This document shows, piece by piece, positions 1-5,545 of a DNA stretch of 10,090 nucleotides (position 1 is its first letter; every line of letters begins with the position of its first letter). Source of the stretch: Sphingomonas sp. (GTDB taxonomy: Bacteria; Pseudomonadota; Alphaproteobacteria; Sphingomonadales; Sphingomonadaceae); NCBI GenBank assembly GCA_019247755.1, contig JAFBAM010000075.1, forward strand, positions 1 through 10,090, given 5' to 3'. The notes under the pieces were generated by a model. The model searched no databases and was not told the DNA's origin. It was given only the letters and a program-made list of their open reading frames with translations. The translations under genes and the position numbers were made by a program.

Positions 1-935
1 CCCTCGGTCGGCGCGCCGTCCATCAGGATTCGACGCTTCTCTAGCTCGGGGATGCTCTCCTCATGGCCTTTGATGCGCTCGGGGAGCAGCTCGTAATAAG
101 TGTCGGGCGTGTCCTGGAAGGGAATGCCGCGGCCGCGGATGATGTCGACGCTGTCGTAAATGTTCGAGGTGCCGAGCGCGATGTGCTGGATACCCTCGCC
201 TTTGTACTCGCGGAGAAACTCCTCGATCTGGCTCTTGTCGTCCTGGCTCTCGTTGAGCGGGATGCGAATCTTGCCGCACGGCGATGTCATCGCCTTTGAG
301 AAAAGGCCGGTCTGCTTCCCTTCGATGTCGAAGTAGCGAATTTCGCGGAAGTTGAAGAGCCGCTCATAGAAGTCGGCCCAGACCGCCATCCGGCCGCGGT
401 TCACGTTGTGTGTCAGGTGGTCGATGTAGGTGAGCTTCGAATCCGCATCGGCCATCCGCTGCTGCCAGTCGGGATGAAAGTCGAAGTCGACGTCGTAGAT
501 CGAGCCGCTCGAGCCATAACGGTCGACGAAGAACAGGCGCGAGCCGCCGATGCCCTCGATCGCCGGAATGTCGAGCTCGCCGTCGCCGCGCAATACCTGG
601 ACGTTGGTCGCGCCGAGCTTGATCGCGCGGTCATGCGCGGCCTTCGCGTCCTTGACCCGGAAGGCCATGGCGCAGGCGCTGGGGCCGTGGGCCTTCGCAT
701 ATTCCTCGGCATAGGAGCCGGGCTCCGCATTGATGATGAAGTTGCAGTCGGCCTGCTTGTGCAGGGTGACGTTCTTGCTCTTGTGGCGCGCGACCTCGGG
801 AAAGCCCATCTTGGTGAACAGCGAGCGCAGCAGCTCGATGTCCGGCGCGGTATATTCGACGAACTCGAACCCGTCGGTGCCCATCGGGTTCGCAAAACCG
901 GTGACACTGGTCTCGTCGGCGACTTGCGTGGCCAT
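1..935 (-). CDS. hppD: 4-hydroxyphenylpyruvate dioxygenase (3' end outside window)
   Basis: Reading the minus strand from the ATG at 935-933 gives 311 uninterrupted codons to the window edge. The product is a 4-hydroxyphenylpyruvate dioxygenase, a cytosolic non-haem Fe(II) enzyme that makes homogentisate from the tyrosine-derived keto acid. The C-terminal vicinal-oxygen-chelate domain shows two iron ligands: His173 in YIDHLTHNV and His251 in GIQHIALG. The spacing resembles bacterial HPPDs. SRLFFVDRYG near residues 142-151 and FQDTPDTYYELLPER near 283-297 are also family-like. HPPDs are usually about 355-370 residues, so roughly the last 50, including the third ligand Glu, lie left of the window. 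A good Shine-Dalgarno (AAGGAG, 942-947) sits 6 nt before the start. It is divergent from phhB and shares a catabolic pathway with it. Identity is very secure; completeness cannot be judged. Confidence 0.97.
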   Translation of the reverse strand, partial: MATQVADETSVTGFANPMGTDGFEFVEYTAPDIELLRSLFTKMGFPEVARHKSKNVTLHKQADCNFIINAEPGSYAEEYAKAHGPSACAMAFRVKDAKAAHDRAIKLGATNVQVLRGDGELDIPAIEGIGGSRLFFVDRYGSSGSIYDVDFDFHPDWQQRMADADSKLTYIDHLTHNVNRGRMAVWADFYERLFNFREIRYFDIEGKQTGLFSKAMTSPCGKIRIPLNESQDDKSQIEEFLREYKGEGIQHIALGTSNIYDSVDIIRGRGIPFQDTPDTYYELLPERIKGHEESIPELEKRRILMDGAPTE

Positions 936-1001
936 GAGAATCTCCTTCGAGGCGCCAACTGCGCTTGGAACGACGGTAATTCAAGGCGCTGGCAACCCGC
1001 A

Positions 1002-1030
1002 AAGTGGAAGAATCGGGGCTTCTTCCACTT
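1002..1030. promoter_or_regulatory. 11-bp perfect inverted repeat between hppD and phhB, candidate operator
   Basis: AAGTGGAAGAA (1002-1012) is mirrored by TTCTTCCACTT (1020-1030) around a 7-nt spacer. It lies in the 179-bp divergent region between the hppD and phhB starts, 67 nt from hppD and 85 nt from phhB. No run of T follows on either strand in terminator fashion, and a terminator would make little sense between divergent starts. I infer an operator for a dimeric regulator controlling one or both genes. The cognate protein is not in the window, and I do not recognise the motif. No convincing -35/-10 pair could be picked out on either side. Confidence 0.55.
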
Positions 1031-1114
1031 CCTCCATTTTGTGACCTTTGATGGTGGCGGAGCGGACAAGAGGGCCATAAGCCGATAGCGGAGCTGTAGG
1101 ACAGGAGAATCGCG

Positions 1115-1369
1115 ATGGACGCACCGGAAGGCTGGGCGCTGGAAGATGGCGGCAAGGCGCTGGTCCGCACCCTCAAGTTCAAGGACTTCAGCGAGGCATT
1201 CGGCTTCCTCTCCCGCGTTGCCCTTTACGCAGAGAAGGCCGACCACCATCCCGAGTTCACGAGCGTCTGGAACCGGGTCGATTTCCGCCTCACCAGTCAC
1301 GATGCCGGTGGCGTGACCGACCGCGACATCAAGCTAGCCGAAGCGATCAACCGGATTGCCGGGATTTAA
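1115..1369 (+). CDS. phhB: pterin-4a-carbinolamine dehydratase
   Basis: This 84-residue protein dehydrates the 4a-hydroxytetrahydropterin left by phenylalanine hydroxylase, so the cofactor can be recycled. The core is unmistakable: FKDFSEAFGFLSRVAL (residues 22-37), EKADHHPEF (40-48) and TSHDAGGVTDRDIKLAEAI (60-78). It closely matches the vertebrate PCD/DCoH core. The three active-site histidines are present: His44, His45 and His62. The protein is somewhat short for the family (about 95-115 residues), lacking part of the N-terminal segment before the first strand, but an AGGAG ribosome site at 1103-1107, 7 nt before the ATG, supports this start. Its substrate supplier, phhA, is 3.3 kb downstream on the same strand, and hppD diverges from it. 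It ends 12 bp from the convergent hydrolase. Confidence 0.95.
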   Translation: MDAPEGWALEDGGKALVRTLKFKDFSEAFGFLSRVALYAEKADHHPEFTSVWNRVDFRLTSHDAGGVTDRDIKLAEAINRIAGI

Positions 1370-1381
1370 GTCTCGCTGAGG

Positions 1382-2341
1382 TCAGCGCCGGACTTGGACG
1401 AGCCAATTGAGCACGACCGTCTCAAGCTCGATCCTCCGATCGTCAAAGCTGTGGTTGCTGTCGACTTCGACACTGTCGAACTTCGCGCCGTCTGCCTTGA
1501 GCGCGGCCATCAGTGGTCCGGCCTGGCTCGACGGCAGGTCGCGCTTCGCGGTGACGATCAGCAGGGGATCCCGGGCAAGGGCATGTGCGGCTTCGGCGAG
1601 GCGCCAGCGTTCGCCGTGGTCGACGATCTGCGCGGCAATCTCCGGCGAGCTGATGCCGGTTAGGCGCCCGTGGGTCACATCGCCCCAGCGATCCATTGCT
1701 TGCGCGTTACGCTGGGCGAGCGTCAGGGGCCTGATCAGGGTCGCCAGCGTGCTCGGGTCCCACGGCGCGATCAGGATGGTCGCGAGACGCTTCGGCCCGG
1801 AGCCATCGGAGAGCGCACCGGCCATGCCGCCCATGCTGTGGCCAATGGCGACGATCCGCGACGAATCAACATTCCACGCCTTCGCAGTCGCCGGTGTGGC
1901 CGAGTAAGCGACGGCGGCCTTTGCGTCCTCGATGACATTGTCGAGGCTGAACTGACCTTCCGACCCCCACGAGCCGCGGTAATGGAAGGTCATCACCGCC
2001 CAACCCGCGCGCCGAAGCGCCTGCGCAAGGTCCATGTTCTGCTCGTTGCCGGGCAATCCATGCATCAGGACGACGAGCGGGAACGGGCCGGCGCCGGAGG
2101 GCCGGTAGACCATGCCGTTCATGATCGAGCCGTGGCTGGGGATTTCGACTGCTAGGGTGGACGCCGGATGCACCGCGTCGGTCGGTGGGTCGGTGGCGAT
2201 CGCGACCGGCGGCTGAGCTTGCGCCTGCGCGATCGCTGGACTGGGCGCGTTCAGCGCGATCAGAACACCAAGGACGATCACACCGACCTCGCCGGCGAAC
2301 TCGCGCCAGCCGTGAATTGGTTTGGGCAGACGGACACTCAT
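1382..2341 (-). CDS. alpha/beta hydrolase with N-terminal membrane or export segment
   Basis: A 319-residue serine hydrolase of the alpha/beta fold, probably an esterase or peptidase-like S9/DLH-type enzyme; the substrate is unknown. Visible features: oxyanion-hole motif MHGLPG (93-98), nucleophile elbow GHSMGG with Ser169, a likely catalytic Asp268 in TAKRD, and His297 in NHSFDD. The N-terminus is a hydrophobic segment (about 18-32) followed by APSPAIAQAQA, so the enzyme is probably exported or anchored with the catalytic domain outside the cytoplasm. The first 30 residues (HGWREFAGEVGVIVLGVLIAL) resemble the leader of an uncharacterised sphingomonad membrane-protein family rather than a usual signal peptide; this comparison is from memory. 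No strong Shine-Dalgarno is visible apart from a G-run at 2350-2356. It is convergent with phhB and divergent from the 2421 gene. Confidence 0.88.
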   Translation of the reverse strand: MSVRLPKPIHGWREFAGEVGVIVLGVLIALNAPSPAIAQAQAQPPVAIATDPPTDAVHPASTLAVEIPSHGSIMNGMVYRPSGAGPFPLVVLMHGLPGNEQNMDLAQALRRAGWAVMTFHYRGSWGSEGQFSLDNVIEDAKAAVAYSATPATAKAWNVDSSRIVAIGHSMGGMAGALSDGSGPKRLATILIAPWDPSTLATLIRPLTLAQRNAQAMDRWGDVTHGRLTGISSPEIAAQIVDHGERWRLAEAAHALARDPLLIVTAKRDLPSSQAGPLMAALKADGAKFDSVEVDSNHSFDDRRIELETVVLNWLVQVRR

Positions 2342-2360
2342 TCGGCTGGCCCCCCCAGCG

Positions 2361-2376
2361 GTTACGTGAGCGTAAC
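2361..2376. promoter_or_regulatory. GTTACG-N4-CGTAAC palindrome, candidate TetR-type operator
   Basis: GTTACG (2361-2366) and CGTAAC (2371-2376) form a perfect 6-bp inverted repeat with a TGAG spacer. It sits in the 79-bp divergent gap, 19 bp upstream of the hydrolase start and 44 bp upstream of the secreted-protein start. Its size and symmetry fit an operator for a TetR- or MarR-like dimer, but no regulator gene is present here. The assignment is inference from symmetry and position. Confidence 0.45.
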
Positions 2377-2420
2377 AGAAGCGCTATCGTCCGCAATGGA
2401 GTTGCAGCGCGGAGGCGGGG

Positions 2421-2942
2421 ATGGATGGGGCACGTTTCTATTCGCGGTTGGTGGCGCGAGCGGTTGTGGCCGCGATGGTGTCCGCGACGATTGCGCCATC
2501 AGCCGCTGCGGGCGTTCATCCGCCGCAGGTGGAGCAGCAGCTCGCGTTCATTGCCGGCGACTGGACGATCAAGGGGCTGGAAGCGAACTATCGCGACCAT
2601 TGCACCTGGTTCGACGCGAACAGCTTCGTCGTCTGCGACACCGACGACCGCCGTCATGGGACGCATCACAGCATCGCGGTCCTCGGCTGGTCGGCGGCGG
2701 AGGGGCGCTACACGTACCAGCAATATGACGATTCAGGTCGGAGCCGGACTGAACGCTGCTATCCGAACGAGCAGAAGGGGCTGACCTGCCTCGGCGAGGC
2801 CCACACGAAGGACGGGCTGGTCGAGACGCGGAGCTACATCTGGCCCACGGCGACGGGTCTCGGCATCCGGCAGGAAAAGTCGGTCAACGCGGGTCCGTGG
2901 AGCGATGTCGGCCAAGTCGCCTACATCCGGCGATTACCATAA
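2421..2942 (+). CDS. secreted protein of unknown function, DUF1579-like
   Basis: A 173-residue protein with a clear Sec signal peptide: a basic start (RFYSRLVAR), a hydrophobic core at 12-28, and cleavage probably after APSAAA near residue 30. The mature part is about 140 residues and reads as a small beta-rich domain: FIAGDWTIKG (43-52), CTWFDANSFVVCD (61-73), VLGWSAAEGRYTYQQYDDSG (87-106). This pattern of a G-x-W opening and a YTYQQYD strand recalls the DUF1579/lipocalin-like group. Four cysteines (61, 72, 113, 123) could make two disulfides in the periplasm. GGAGG at 2411-2415 lies 5 nt before the ATG and fixes the start. It is convergent with the 49-aa membrane protein, only 3 bp apart. 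Function is unknown. Confidence 0.85.
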   Translation: MDGARFYSRLVARAVVAAMVSATIAPSAAAGVHPPQVEQQLAFIAGDWTIKGLEANYRDHCTWFDANSFVVCDTDDRRHGTHHSIAVLGWSAAEGRYTYQQYDDSGRSRTERCYPNEQKGLTCLGEAHTKDGLVETRSYIWPTATGLGIRQEKSVNAGPWSDVGQVAYIRRLP

Positions 2943-2945
2943 TCC

Positions 2946-3095
2946 TCAGTCGACCGGTTTGTTGAGGCCGTTCCAGAGCGCGATCGGGCCGCCGGCGATG
3001 GTCGGGATATTGATGCGCTGCTCGCCCAGCAGCGCCGCGCCGGCGAAGCCGCAAAGGAACCAGACGATAATCGCACCGATAATATAAGGCTTCAT
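2946..3095 (-). CDS. small membrane protein, 49 residues, function unknown
   Basis: The minus strand encodes MKPYIIGAIIVWFLCGFAGA followed by ALLGEQRINIPTIAGGPIA, then LWNGLNKPVD and a TGA stop. Residues 4-23 form one strong transmembrane helix; the remaining 26 residues are short, polar and Gly/Pro-rich. AGGGGG (3104-3109) lies 8 nt upstream of the ATG as a ribosome site. The opposite strand also has an open frame here, but it starts inside the upstream gene and has low-complexity composition. The helix-then-GGP architecture and ribosome site make this the likelier real gene. I believe similar short proteins occur in sphingomonads, but cannot verify this. No function can be assigned. Confidence 0.68.
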   Translation of the reverse strand: MKPYIIGAIIVWFLCGFAGAALLGEQRINIPTIAGGPIALWNGLNKPVD

Positions 3096-3225
3096 CGTTA
3101 CGACCCCCTAACGCGTGCCCAGGAGCGCGGATGTACGCCGCAAAGTGTTTACACCCGGTATCCGCGAGGGCTCGTTCTTATCCGCGGCTGGATTTCGGCA
3201 TCGGTCCGGAATAGGCCTCCGTGCG

Positions 3226-3909
3226 GTGAACGAGGCCGCTTTTCCTTACGCCGACAATGCGCTGAGCGTCGGGCAGCTGCGTCGGGGCCACGGCCTGCCA
3301 TGGCTGATCGTGATTGACGATTTCCTGCGGGACCCCGAGCCTGTGCGGCAGAGAGCGCTGGGGCTGACCTACAGCCGGCCGGGCCACTACCCGGGCATGA
3401 ACTCGATCGAAAAGATCAGGCTGCCCAACCTGACTGAAGCGATTTCCCAGCTCGTCCACGAGCCGCTGCACACGCCGTGGAGCGACACCTATGCGCATGA
3501 AAGCTGCCGCCTGTCGCTCGCATCCGACGACAAGCCAGGGCGGATTCACATCGACACCAGCCATTGGACTGGCGTGCTGTCGCTCAGCCGTGACGAGGAT
3601 TCGCGCAGCGCAACCCAGTTCTTCCGGCACCGCTCGACCGGGCTCGAGGCACTGCCCCTGACGCCCGAAGCGCTGTCGGCTGCCGGTTTCGGATCATACG
3701 ACGAGCTGGACGCCGAGCTGCTCCAGAAAGACGCGCTCGACCTCAGCAAATGGGAGCCGACGGTGAGCGTGCCGCTGCGCTACAACCGGTTGATCCTGAT
3801 CCAGCCGCACTATTGGCACACGGCCGGGCCGGGGTTTGGCGATAGTGTCGAGAACGGCCGCCTGGTCTATCTGATGTTCTTCAACCGGATACCGCCGCGC
3901 GCGCAATAA
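3226..3909 (+). CDS. DUF6445-like protein with Fe(II)/2-oxoglutarate oxygenase-type residues
   Basis: The frame is open from a GTG at 3115. I choose the GTG at 3226 (227 residues) because the family-like part begins with PYADNALSVGQL and PWLIVIDDFLRDPE, while the 37 residues before it are Arg-rich and nondescript. Neither start has a strong ribosome site. The protein resembles DUF6445: VIDDFL (28-34) and HYPGMNS (54-60). The arrangement HxD (His108-Ile-Asp110 in RIHID), then His198 in HYWHTAGP, then Arg212 in GRLVYLMFFN is what a jelly-roll Fe(II)/2-oxoglutarate dioxygenase would show. I infer an oxygenase-like fold, with unknown substrate. Such proteins often accompany TonB receptor or tryptophan-halogenase-like genes; none is seen here. 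It is divergent from the 49-aa protein. Confidence 0.8.
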   Translation: MNEAAFPYADNALSVGQLRRGHGLPWLIVIDDFLRDPEPVRQRALGLTYSRPGHYPGMNSIEKIRLPNLTEAISQLVHEPLHTPWSDTYAHESCRLSLASDDKPGRIHIDTSHWTGVLSLSRDEDSRSATQFFRHRSTGLEALPLTPEALSAAGFGSYDELDAELLQKDALDLSKWEPTVSVPLRYNRLILIQPHYWHTAGPGFGDSVENGRLVYLMFFNRIPPRAQ

Positions 3910-3918
3910 AAATGCCAG

Positions 3919-3940
3919 TCCGCTCGAGGTCGCGAGCGGA
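3919..3940. terminator. 8-bp hairpin after the DUF6445-like gene, possible bidirectional terminator
   Basis: TCCGCTCG (3919-3926) pairs with CGAGCGGA (3933-3940) across a 6-nt loop, 10 nt after the DUF6445-like stop. On the plus strand no T-run follows. On the minus strand the hairpin is followed, about 5 nt later, by TTTTTATT (3906-3913), so it suits termination of the 33-aa gene that reads leftward from 4089 better than of the plus-strand gene. Confidence 0.45.
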
Positions 3941-3987
3941 ACATCGACTTCAATATTCGACCGCTCGCCGGCGCGGCGGATTAGGCG

Positions 3988-4089
3988 TCAGGCGAAAGCG
4001 AGCGCGAAGCCAGCCCCCACCACGGCCGCCGTCAGCACGAGGCCGATGGCGAGATTGCGCAAAGTTCCGCTGATCGCTGGGTCGAACAT
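3988..4089 (-). CDS. very small single-helix membrane protein, 33 residues
   Basis: The minus strand encodes MFDPAISGTLRNLAIGLVLT then AAVVGAGFALAFA and a TGA. A short amphipathic start (1-11) is followed by one continuous hydrophobic, Ala/Gly/Val-rich helix (12-33), so the protein should insert in the membrane with almost nothing outside. AAGGGG at 4095-4100 lies 5 nt before the ATG. A possible promoter (TCGGCA-N17-TATAGT) lies about 33 nt further upstream, and a hairpin with a T-run follows downstream. This set of signals makes a random ORF less likely, but there is no homology evidence. No function is proposed. Confidence 0.5.
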   Translation of the reverse strand: MFDPAISGTLRNLAIGLVLTAAVVGAGFALAFA

Positions 4090-4128
4090 TTGGTCCCCTT
4101 CCCTGGATCCAAGTGGCCGAGGTCGCGA

Positions 4129-4157
4129 ACTATAGGTGAACAAGCGAATCTTGCCGA
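4129..4157 (-). promoter_or_regulatory. possible promoter of the 33-aa membrane protein gene
   Basis: On the minus strand TCGGCA (4152-4157) and TATAGT (4129-4134) are separated by 17 nt; they match the sigma-70 hexamers at four and five positions respectively. Transcription would start near 4122, about 33 nt before the ATG at 4089. The rest of 4135-4310, ahead of the flp gene, holds no other clear signal beyond a TTAACCAT motif at 4221-4228. Confidence 0.3.
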
Positions 4158-4310
4158 GGTGAAAAACTGGCGCTTTCAGCTGGTTAGGCGCGCCGCTCGG
4201 TTCGTCGCACTGAAGGACCCTTAACCATGCCCCGAAAGGCTTTGGCAGGCGGCAAAGGCCGAACTTGCCATGACAAAGTGGGTGTAACGCCGCTGGGTAA
4301 GGAGAGGCGT

Positions 4311-4472
4311 ATGCATGGGTTCAAGCGTCTATTGCGCTGTGAAGAAGGCGCGAACGCGATCGAATATGCACTGGTCGCGACCTTGATCGCGATTGCCGCG
4401 CTGGCGGCGTACCAAAACCTCGGGAACAAGGTCGACCAGATGTACAACAATGTGTCGAACAACCTCCGCTAA
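4311..4472 (+). CDS. flp: Flp-type (type IVb) pilin, orphan
   Basis: A 53-residue Flp/Tad-type prepilin. A short basic leader (MHGFKRLLRCEEG) is followed by the processing site after Gly13 and ANAIEYALVATLIAIAALAA, with Glu and Tyr at mature positions 5 and 6. This is the standard G/xxxxEY signature for TadV-type prepilin peptidase. The hydrophobic helix spans about 16-34 and the mature pilin is about 40 residues. The frame is open from 4227, but AAGGAG at 4299-4304, 6 nt before the ATG at 4311, sets this start. The product would assemble into thin adhesive pili on the cell surface, but no tadA/tadB/cpaB-like genes are in the window, so assembly genes must be elsewhere. A 12-bp hairpin follows the stop. 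Confidence 0.93.
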   Translation: MHGFKRLLRCEEGANAIEYALVATLIAIAALAAYQNLGNKVDQMYNNVSNNLR

Positions 4473-4478
4473 GGAGCC

Positions 4479-4514
4479 ATTCCAGCCATTGATCGTTCAG
4501 CAATGAACTGGAAT
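4479..4514 (+). other. 12-bp interrupted hairpin between flp and the phhA leader ORF
   Basis: ATTCCAG (4479-4485) pairs with CTGGAAT (4508-4514), and inside it CATTG (4487-4491) pairs with CAATG (4501-4505), with a small internal loop and a 9-nt apex. No T-run follows, so it is not a standard terminator. It could stabilise the flp mRNA 3' end. It may also shape the RNA just before the leader-ORF ribosome site, which begins at the next base. Confidence 0.5.
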
Positions 4515-4526
4515 AAGGCACCTCGC

Positions 4527-4586
4527 ATGACCCGTTCGTTCGCCAGCACGAGCTATTATTATCCCGACGAGGTTGGGATCGGCTGA
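4527..4586 (+). CDS. putative 19-residue leader peptide with three consecutive Tyr codons
   Basis: ATG 4527 opens a short frame, MTRSFASTSYYYPDEVGIG, ending with TGA at 4584-4586. TAAGG at 4514-4518 lies 8 nt upstream as a ribosome site. The three TAT codons (4554-4562) are directly followed by the 5' arm of a long hairpin (4568-4617), which abuts an intrinsic terminator (4618-4648); phhA begins 29 nt later. A run of codons for one amino acid before a hairpin and terminator, ahead of a gene that makes that amino acid, is the classical layout of ribosome-mediated attenuation. I infer that a shortage of charged tRNA-Tyr would raise phhA expression. A clear antiterminator pairing was not found by eye, so the mechanism is unproven. 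A longer frame from 4503 adds eight residues but lacks a ribosome site. Confidence 0.5.
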   Translation: MTRSFASTSYYYPDEVGIG

Positions 4587-4617
4587 CGCGCGCCTAAAGT
4601 TCAGACGACCAACCTCG
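4568..4617 (+). promoter_or_regulatory. long leader RNA hairpin preceding the phhA terminator
   Basis: CGAGGTTGG (4568-4576) is perfectly complementary to CCAACCTCG (4609-4617). The stem continues inward after a 2-nt bulge with TCG/CGA (4579-4581 with 4606-4608). After one mismatch it goes on with CTGA/TCAG (4583-4586 with 4601-4604), giving 16 pairs in all. Its first arm begins 6 nt after the last Tyr codon, so a ribosome stalled there would cover it. Its second arm ends exactly where the terminator begins. Confidence 0.6.
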
Positions 4618-4648
4618 ACCCGCCAAGCCTCCGCTCGGCGGGTTTTTT
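4618..4648 (+). terminator. intrinsic terminator upstream of phhA
   Basis: ACCCGCC (4618-4624) pairs with GGCGGGT (4637-4643). A further AGC/GCT pairing (4626-4628 with 4633-4635) closes a CTCC loop, and T4643-T4648 forms the U-run. This is a textbook rho-independent terminator, only 29 nt before the phhA ATG. It may end the flp transcript, but given the leader ORF and hairpin it more likely acts as, or doubles as, an attenuator for phhA. Confidence 0.85.
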
Positions 4649-4677
4649 GTTGCCTCCAAACCCGAAGGAACCCCGCA

Positions 4678-5448
4678 ATGCTTCAAGAGACGATTACCAG
4701 GGACCAGCCGGCCAGGCGCTGGCAGGACTATGTCGTCCCGCAATGCTGGGAGAACTTCACCGAAGAGGACCATGCGGTGTGGGACCTGCTGTTCGCGCGG
4801 CAGGTCGATCTGCTGGGGAGTCGCGTCGTCTCCGCCTTCTTCGACGGCATCGACTTGTTGAAGCTGTCGCACCCAGGCGTGCCGGACGTCGAGGGACTGA
4901 ACGCGATCCTGACGCCGCGCACCGGCTGGCGGACGGTCGCGGTGCCGGGCCTGGTACCCGACGAGATCTTCTTCGCGATGCTGTCGGAGCGGGTCTTCCC
5001 GGTCGGCAATTTTATTCGCAGGCGCGAGCAACTCGATTATCTCGAAGCGCCCGACTGTTTCCACGACATGTTTGGCCATATTCCGATGCTGGCCCATCAC
5101 GACTTCGCCGAGATGGCCGAGCATGTCGGGCGGCTGGGCAGCGCGGCGATCGCGGCCGGCGAGGGGCATCGCGCGGCTCGGCTTTACTGGCACAGCGTCG
5201 AGTTCGGACTGGCGCGCGAAGACGGTGAGTTGAAAATCCTGGGCGCGGGGCTCGCGTCGAGTTTCGGCGAGGCCCATTTCAGCCTGGAAAATGAGGACGT
5301 TGAGCGCTTGCCTTTCTCGGTCGGGCGGGCCGTCCACACGCCGTACAAGCACGACGCGTTCCAGCCGCGCTACCTGGTGTCCGCGTCGCTGGAGGAGACG
5401 ATCGCGGAAGTGCTGGAATTGACGCCGGAAGCCCTGATGGCGCTTTAA
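4678..5448 (+). CDS. phhA: phenylalanine-4-hydroxylase
   Basis: A 256-residue monomeric-type bacterial phenylalanine hydroxylase. It is a cytosolic Fe(II), tetrahydropterin-dependent enzyme turning phenylalanine into tyrosine. The catalytic core shows the iron ligands His129 and His134 in PDCFHDMFGHIPML and Glu175 in YWHSVEFGL. The spacing (5 and 41) is that of bacterial PAHs. TGW (82-84) and the C-terminal YKHDAFQPRYLV (223-234) are also family features. There is no N-terminal ACT regulatory domain, as usual in bacteria. The frame is open upstream from 4573, but AAGGA at 4665-4669, 8 nt before the ATG at 4678, and the terminator at 4618-4648 make 4678 the start. Its partner phhB and the downstream-pathway gene hppD lie 3-4 kb to the left. 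Expression may be attenuated by tyrosine supply through the leader. Confidence 0.97.
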   Translation: MLQETITRDQPARRWQDYVVPQCWENFTEEDHAVWDLLFARQVDLLGSRVVSAFFDGIDLLKLSHPGVPDVEGLNAILTPRTGWRTVAVPGLVPDEIFFAMLSERVFPVGNFIRRREQLDYLEAPDCFHDMFGHIPMLAHHDFAEMAEHVGRLGSAAIAAGEGHRAARLYWHSVEFGLAREDGELKILGAGLASSFGEAHFSLENEDVERLPFSVGRAVHTPYKHDAFQPRYLVSASLEETIAEVLELTPEALMAL

Positions 5449-5545
5449 TTCACGCTGGCGGACGAAGCCTGATGTATGTTATCGAAGGTTAGGCCTGCTT
5501 CGCCGAAGAGCGGGACTGCGTCACCCTTTTGCGCGAGTCCAATCT

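Noticed and set aside
413..1300. 295-residue minus-strand open frame, and a 226-residue plus-strand frame at 408-1088
   Set aside because: Both run out of phase through hppD and the divergent region; their Arg/Ala/Ser-rich text has no family features, while the hppD frame is unambiguous.
2905..3087. 60-residue plus-strand frame
   Set aside because: It begins inside the secreted-protein gene and opposes the 49-aa membrane protein, which has a better ribosome site and a sensible membrane helix.
3096..3113. CGTTA...TAACG inverted repeat resembling the 2361 palindrome
   Set aside because: Arms are only 5 bp with an 8-nt spacer, and the segment is largely the ribosome site of the 49-aa gene; not enough to call an operator.
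3153..3162. GTGTTTACAC near-palindrome upstream of the DUF6445-like gene
   Set aside because: Only four pairs; too short to separate from chance.
4503..4586. Longer version of the leader ORF from the ATG at 4503
   Set aside because: This ATG lies in the 3' arm of the 4479-4514 hairpin and lacks a ribosome site; ATG 4527 has one at good spacing.
4564..4638. Antiterminator pairing 4564-4572 with 4628-4638
   Set aside because: Eight pairs broken by an uneven internal loop, and the 5' arm would be covered by a ribosome stalled at the Tyr codons; kept only as a possibility.
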